From an uncultured Bacillota bacterium (GTDB lineage: Bacteria > Bacillota > Clostridia > Lachnospirales > Lachnospiraceae), in assembly GCA_905200905.1 (NCBI GenBank), contig CAJKMA010000035.1, positions 1-24,868 of the forward strand: DNA of 24,868 nucleotides. Direction: 5' to 3'. Under the pieces are notes generated by a model. That model was not told the DNA's origin. It ran no database searches and worked only from the letters and a program-made list of their open reading frames with translations. Position numbers and translations under genes: made by a program. Positions 23,647 through 24,868 of the stretch are shown piece after piece (within the stretch, counting starts at the first letter, position 1; each line of letters begins with the position of its first letter).

Positions 23647-24868
23647 ATGTCAACTTCAATCCAATTAAAACAAATGCTTGCTTCCATAAATCGAAAGAGT
23701 TATCCTGCCTACAAAAGTTTAAAAGGCAGTTATGATTTTGGCACCCATGTGCTGACCATTGATCACGTACAGGGCGACCCTTTTGCCTCTCCATCTCATC
23801 TAAGCGTACGGGTAAGCGGCAGACAGGCAGGTTTTCCTGACTTCTGCTTTGCCTCCTCAGATACCAGGATTGCCCTCCAGGATCTGATTCTCCGGAAATT
23901 TGAGGAACAAATCCGCTCTTACAGCTTTCGTGCCAAAGGTTCCGGCAAAAGCGGTCTAATCACTTCTACTGTCTGCGGCCAGGAAATCCTGGAGCGTACC
24001 GCCTGCGAAATCACGACAAAAGAAGTCATTCTCCGCTTCTGTGTCGGTTTTCCTGCAAACGGAAGAACCATTAACGCACAAGAACTGGAAAAAATCCTTT
24101 TTGATTTTCTTCCTGTCTGTGTGAAAAAGGCTCTTTATTATAAAAATTTAAACCCAAAAGAAGTAGAAGCCGCAATCTTTCTAGCGGAAGACCAGGCATA
24201 TATCCGCAAGGAATTAAAAAAGCGAAATTTGGCAGCCTTTGTTGCTGACAACGCTATTCTTCCAAGACAGAGCGGTGTTTCCCAGAAACCTATGAAAAAC
24301 AGTGTACCATTTTCTTCTCCTTCTTCTCTGCGAGTAGAAATGCAGCTTCCCCATAAAGGTACCATCACAGGAATGGGGATTCCCGTGGGCATCACCCTCA
24401 TTGCCGGAGGGGGATACCATGGCAAATCCACTCTGTTAAATGCACTGGAGGCAGGCGTGTATAACCATATCCAGGGAGACGGCAGAGAGTATGTAATTAC
24501 AGATGACACCGCGCTAAAACTCCGCTCCGAAGACGGAAGATTTATCAAGGATGTGGATATTTCTATGTTCATCAATGACCTGCCGAATAAAAAAGACACC
24601 CACTGCTTCTCCACCCTGGATGCCAGCGGAAGCACCTCCCAGGCTGCCGGGATTGCAGAAGGCATAGAGGCAGGAATCCAGCTTCTTTTACTGGATGAAG
24701 ATACCTCTGCCACCAATTTTATGGTGCGGGACACTTTCATGCAGCAGGTCATCAGCCGGGAAAAAGAACCCATCACTCCATTTCTGGAGCGTGCAGGAGA
24801 TTTATTTGAACAGGCAGGAATTTCCACGATTCTAGTAGCCGGAAGTTCCGGGGCGTTCTTCCACATTG
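23647..24868 (+). CDS. ABC-class P-loop ATPase (COG3044 type), 3' end beyond the window
   Basis: An open frame of 407 codons runs off the right edge without a stop. The N-terminal part (to about 235) is specific to the family. The ATPase part shows Walker A GGGYHGKST (254-262), a signature-like SGSTSQA (327-333) and Walker B LLLLDEDTSATNF (346-358), the order seen in ABC-type ATPases. No transmembrane partner is present and the family's function is unknown; it is soluble. AAAGGA lies 12 nt before ATG 23647; an in-frame ATG at 23626 has no ribosome binding site. The frame is visibly more GC-rich in third positions than the minus-strand genes. No promoter was recognised between the tRNA terminator and this gene. 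The minus-strand frame at 24138-24866 is its shadow. Confidence 0.88.
   Translation, partial: MSTSIQLKQMLASINRKSYPAYKSLKGSYDFGTHVLTIDHVQGDPFASPSHLSVRVSGRQAGFPDFCFASSDTRIALQDLILRKFEEQIRSYSFRAKGSGKSGLITSTVCGQEILERTACEITTKEVILRFCVGFPANGRTINAQELEKILFDFLPVCVKKALYYKNLNPKEVEAAIFLAEDQAYIRKELKKRNLAAFVADNAILPRQSGVSQKPMKNSVPFSSPSSLRVEMQLPHKGTITGMGIPVGITLIAGGGYHGKSTLLNALEAGVYNHIQGDGREYVITDDTALKLRSEDGRFIKDVDISMFINDLPNKKDTHCFSTLDASGSTSQAAGIAEGIEAGIQLLLLDEDTSATNFMVRDTFMQQVISREKEPITPFLERAGDLFEQAGISTILVAGSSGAFFHI

Noticed and set aside
24138..24866. A 242-codon minus-strand open frame
   Set aside because: It lies opposite the plus-strand frame with clear Walker A, signature and Walker B motifs; its translation is low-complexity and resembles no family.

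Overview
The window looks like chromosomal DNA of a low-GC, anaerobic, gut-type Firmicute, most likely a Lachnospiraceae-like Clostridia. This is inferred from the gene families (AsnA, DUF975, LplB/YtcP-type transporters without an ATPase, NifX/MinD-ferredoxin cluster), AT-rich spacers and AGGAGG ribosome binding sites. I cannot name a species. Nearly everything between the two tRNA genes is on the minus strand, so transcription runs from high to low coordinates. No mobile elements, CRISPR arrays, phage genes or rRNA are visible.

Layout. 1-45: 3' part of tRNA-Gly(GCC), with a bidirectional terminator after it. 170-1438: a CcdA/DsbD-type membrane electron carrier fused to a TlpA-like thioredoxin. 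1568-4372: a five-gene, tightly coupled operon with a DUF134 regulator, two small NifX-like cofactor-binding proteins and two MinD-type ATPases carrying ferredoxin inserts. It resembles in content the 'orange protein' (Orp) clusters of sulfate reducers. It is read from a consensus promoter flanked by an inverted repeat. 4501-5508: asnA with its own promoter and terminator.

5602-15294: an aldouronate (methylglucuronoxylan fragment) operon in the order GH67 alpha-glucuronidase, two ABC permeases, lipoprotein binding protein, GH115 alpha-glucuronidase, zinc alcohol/polyol dehydrogenase. 15586-20866: a second xylan-type unit, a SASA-family acetylesterase overlapping a 1138-residue GH2 enzyme. 21068-21967: an AraC-family regulator, transcribed behind a DivIVA-like coiled-coil protein and a DUF975 membrane protein (21977-23317). 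None of the four carbohydrate enzymes has a signal peptide, so decorated oligosaccharides are probably imported by the ABC system and stripped of acetyl, (methyl)glucuronic acid and other side groups in the cytoplasm. The importer's ATPase is not in the window.

23487-23560: tRNA-Arg(ACG) on the plus strand with a consensus promoter and terminator, followed by a plus-strand ABC-class ATPase (COG3044 type) that runs off the right edge.

Most noteworthy: a 13-bp element matching at 10 of 13 positions, in the same orientation, upstream of both xylan units; stem-loops on both sides of the binding-protein gene; the Orp-like operon with its inverted-repeat-flanked promoter and a Cys-rich DUF134 protein; and the pairing of GH67 with GH115 in one cytoplasmic operon. 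All identifications come from reading motifs by eye; no database search was run.
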